From Vulcanisaeta sp. MG_3 (GTDB lineage: Archaea; Thermoproteota; Thermoprotei; Thermoproteales; Thermocladiaceae), in NCBI GenBank assembly GCA_001516765.1, contig LOCH01000026.1:1-8354 (forward strand): a stretch of 8,354 nt of DNA, in the 5' to 3' direction. The translations under genes and the position numbers were made by a program. Of the stretch, positions 6,894-8,354 are shown one piece after another (position 1 is the first letter of the stretch; the number at the start of each line of letters is the position of its first letter). Below the pieces are notes generated by a model. It saw nothing but the letters and a program-made list of their open reading frames with translations, searched no databases and was not told the origin of the DNA.

Positions 6894-6962
6894 CTGTTAT
6901 GGGGTCTTCATTGGCTGTGAATATTTGTGGATAGGTGTAGTTATGCGGTCTCGATACAATGG

Positions 6963-6996
6963 GTTTTAATTTTGTGGTTTTAAAGCTTGGGTGGTG
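6963..6996 (+). promoter_or_regulatory. Probable promoter and ribosome binding site of tnpB
   Basis: An AT-rich stretch GTTTTAATTTTG (about 6963-6973) could be the TATA box for a transcript starting near 6992. GGGTGGTG at 6989-6996, 4-7 bases before ATG 7001, contains a GGTG core fit for a Shine-Dalgarno. A second AT stretch (TTTTAAAG, near 6978) is too close to the start to be the main box. The assignment is tentative. Confidence 0.35.
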
Positions 6997-7000
6997 CTCG

Positions 7001-8206
7001 ATGAGGGGGTTTATCCGCCGGTCTTCTAGGCGGATTCCTGAGGGTACGTATCATAAGGCACTGAGGGCTGGGGCTGAGGTCGTGGAGGGTAATCCGAATG
7101 ATTTGTTGTGGGACTTAATGCTCTACAGACACGCTATGCAGAGGGTTGTTGATGCATTGTGGGACTTAGACGAAATACCGAGCAGGTCTCAAGTTCATCA
7201 GTTGTTCTACCAAGTGCTTAGGAACTATGGCTTTAGGGCACATGTTGCTAGGAACATCTATGACTACGCATTGGCATTGGTTAAAGCGACTAAGAAAAAC
7301 AATGGGGGCAACCCCATCCTCAGAAAACTTTCAGCTAGGTTAGATTACCAAGACGCTAAGGTTGAGCTGGATAAGGGCGTTGTTAGAGTTATCTTAAGGA
7401 GCCAATGGTACACCTTGAGGCTCAGGCACAGGAGGGATTATGTTGAGAGGTTCAGAGGGCTTAGATGGAAAGAAGTTCACATTAAATATGAGAATGGCAA
7501 GTTATTCGTGAGTATAATATTTGAATTCAAGTATGAACCTTTCATGCCCAGGGGAATTATCGCTCTAGACGTTAATCTAAAGATGATTGTAGCTTATGAC
7601 GGCTATGAGGTTAGGAGACGCAAGACTAGGTTCACTGATGCGCTTAGTAAGAAGAAACGTGCCGAGGAGTTGCAGAAGAAGTACCCAAGGAGGTGGAGGT
7701 ACAGCAAGAGAATTCTTAACAGGGTTAAGGAACTCCACAGAAAAGCTAGGAACATCGTTACCGATTGGAGTTGGAAATTCGCTAAACAGCTCGTCATGAA
7801 GGCTTTAAAGCATAGGTACGCAATAGCCCTAGAAGACCTCAATGGACTCAAGGAGAGGGCGAGCAACGTAAATGATATCGTTGCTTGGGAGTTCACAATG
7901 TTCGCATACAGGAAATTACAGCACGCAATAATCGCAAAAGCAATTGAGTACGGTGTGCCAGTGATAATTATGAATCCCAAGAACACATCAAGAACATGCC
8001 CAATATGTGGCCATAAGCTAACCTACATACACAGACTCGCCACTTGTGAGAAGTGCGGATTCATAGCCGACAGAGACACAGTGGGAGCAATGAACATATG
8101 GTTGAGGGTACTACAGGCGTATGCGGGGACACGTGGGTTATCCCTAAGCGCTCCCCCAATGAAGGATGAAAACCGACGGAGGGGGAGAAAACAAATGAAG
8201 GAATGA
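7001..8206 (+). CDS. tnpB: IS605/IS1341-family TnpB, RNA-guided RuvC nuclease
   Basis: TnpB proteins of the IS200/IS605 and IS607 families are nucleases guided by an omegaRNA from the element's right end, and are ancestors of Cas12. From ATG 7001 this one has 401 residues, a complete length. The basic N-terminal part (RRSSRRIPEGTYHKALRAG) leads into the wedge/REC region. RuvC-I is IIALDVNLKMIVAYDG with Asp190. A basic arginine/lysine-rich helix follows (KKKRAEELQKKYPRRWRYSK). RuvC-II is AIALEDLNGLKERA with Glu278. A zinc ribbon CPICG...CEKCG (Cys333, 336, 349, 352) precedes RuvC-III, DRDTVGAMNI, with Asp359. All catalytic and metal residues are intact. ATG 6959 is in frame but lies in the likely promoter. 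No TnpA is in the window, so it is an IS1341-type orphan or a decayed element. It sits between rpl24 and a transporter gene, antisense to both. Confidence 0.93.
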   Translation: MRGFIRRSSRRIPEGTYHKALRAGAEVVEGNPNDLLWDLMLYRHAMQRVVDALWDLDEIPSRSQVHQLFYQVLRNYGFRAHVARNIYDYALALVKATKKNNGGNPILRKLSARLDYQDAKVELDKGVVRVILRSQWYTLRLRHRRDYVERFRGLRWKEVHIKYENGKLFVSIIFEFKYEPFMPRGIIALDVNLKMIVAYDGYEVRRRKTRFTDALSKKKRAEELQKKYPRRWRYSKRILNRVKELHRKARNIVTDWSWKFAKQLVMKALKHRYAIALEDLNGLKERASNVNDIVAWEFTMFAYRKLQHAIIAKAIEYGVPVIIMNPKNTSRTCPICGHKLTYIHRLATCEKCGFIADRDTVGAMNIWLRVLQAYAGTRGLSLSAPPMKDENRRRGRKQMKE

Positions 8207-8226
8207 AGATTCAACAGACCTGAACC
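8120..8226 (+). ncRNA. Candidate omegaRNA scaffold at the 3' end of tnpB
   Basis: In characterised TnpB elements the guide RNA covers the 3' end of the tnpB ORF and the sequence to the right end, followed by a guide copied from flanking DNA. Here the tnpB end carries GGGGA/TCCC pairing (8125-8129 with 8141-8144) and a 7-bp perfect hairpin CTCCCCC/GGGGGAG (8151-8157 with 8181-8187). Only 20 bp separate the tnpB stop from the transporter stop, so the element's right end probably lies in or near 8207-8226. Both boundaries are approximate and the RNA is inferred from family knowledge. Confidence 0.35.
8151..8187 (+). repeat. Hairpin: 7-bp G/C-rich inverted repeat near the tnpB 3' end
   Basis: CTCCCCC at 8151-8157 is the exact reverse complement of GGGGGAG at 8181-8187, with a 23-nt loop. 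It lies inside the last 20 codons of tnpB. The stem is six G-C pairs and one A-T pair, likely stable at high temperature, and fits a scaffold stem of an omegaRNA. Confidence 0.55.
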
Positions 8227-8354
8227 CTATATCGAGGCTAGGTAGATTCCCAAGAACATGACTGCGGAACCCACAAGCTCTGGCGGTGTTGGTTTAATCC
8301 CGAGTATTAGGTAGTTGAGGGCCATGGTTAAGGCTGGCACGGTGAATATGTACG
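8227..8354 (-). CDS. C-terminus of an EamA/DMT-family transporter, partial
   Basis: Reading the minus strand from the right edge gives 41 codons before a TAG stop whose bases are 8229-8227. The peptide runs YIFTVPALTMALNYLILG, then IKPTPPELVGSAVMFLGIYLASI. It fits the last two membrane helices of ten-helix EamA (drug/metabolite transporter) proteins, where a short Pro/Thr-rich loop precedes a final helix of the form ELVG..(M/L)(I/F)..GIYL. Substrates in this family are diverse (amino acids, nucleotide sugars, drugs), so none is proposed. The 5' part lies beyond the window. The gene ends normally just after the last helix, so the tnpB insertion next to it has not visibly cut it. The identification rests on a short peptide. 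Confidence 0.65.
   Translation of the reverse strand, partial: YIFTVPALTMALNYLILGIKPTPPELVGSAVMFLGIYLASI

Noticed and set aside
6906..6914. 9-mer CTTCATTGG inverted relative to CCAATGAAG at 8156-8164, as possible ends of the tnpB element
   Set aside because: A match of this length is not rare when two stretches of about 100 bp are compared, the right copy is inside the tnpB coding sequence, and IS605-type elements do not use terminal inverted repeats.
6908..6922. Small hairpin TTCAT-N5-GTGAA as left-end structure of the IS element
   Set aside because: Four pairs plus a wobble is too weak to call, and no matching right-end structure or target motif could be set beside it.
6959..7000. Upstream ATG 6959 as tnpB start
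   Set aside because: The added residues (MGFNFVVLKLGWCS) are unlike TnpB N-termini and the DNA is AT-rich promoter-like sequence; ATG 7001 has a GGTG motif before it.
1..8354. CRISPR array, tRNA or rRNA genes
   Set aside because: No regularly spaced repeats were seen, no T-loop/acceptor pairing fits a tRNA, and there is no spacer long enough for an rRNA gene.

Overview
The window looks like chromosomal DNA of a hyperthermophilic crenarchaeon, most likely of the Thermoproteales (Vulcanisaeta/Caldivirga-like; the genus is inference). The reasons are archaeal-type ribosomal proteins L24 and S4e, an ATP-dependent DNA ligase of about 600 residues, an archaeal-type serine hydroxymethyltransferase (SHMT), GTG starts placed about 25 nt after TATA-like octamers (leaderless genes), and a GGTGAT Shine-Dalgarno site only at an operon-internal gene. 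Coding density is high and no spacer exceeds about 150 bp.

Layout: (1) 1-381, the 3' part of a membrane-protein gene on +, cut by the left edge. Its end overlaps the end of a minus-strand gene (365-703) for a small protein with eight cysteines that has its own TATA box. (2) 773-1732, a PfkB-family sugar/nucleoside kinase on minus, divergent from an uncharacterised coiled-coil protein (about 1770-2312, +). The two share a roughly 35-bp promoter region with two copies of one TATA-like 9-mer. (3) 2318-4141, DNA ligase on minus, divergent from SHMT (about 4262-5557, +). Their spacer holds a 15-bp palindrome placed symmetrically between the two promoters, a candidate operator. (4) 5567-6854, a two-gene rpl24-rps4e operon on minus, a detached piece of the archaeal spc ribosomal cluster. 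(5) 7001-8206, an IS605/IS1341-type TnpB on + with all RuvC and zinc-finger residues and no TnpA, followed by an omegaRNA-like hairpin. The C-terminal 41 codons of an EamA/DMT-type transporter on minus begin almost at once (8227 to the right edge).

Most genes are housekeeping: DNA joining, one-carbon/glycine metabolism, translation, sugar or nucleoside phosphorylation. The accessory part is the tnpB insertion between the rpl24 promoter and the transporter gene. I did not find a clearly new multi-gene system. The best leads are the TnpB with its putative omegaRNA running towards the transporter gene, the palindrome between ligase and SHMT, the compact divergent promoter, and the eight-cysteine small protein.
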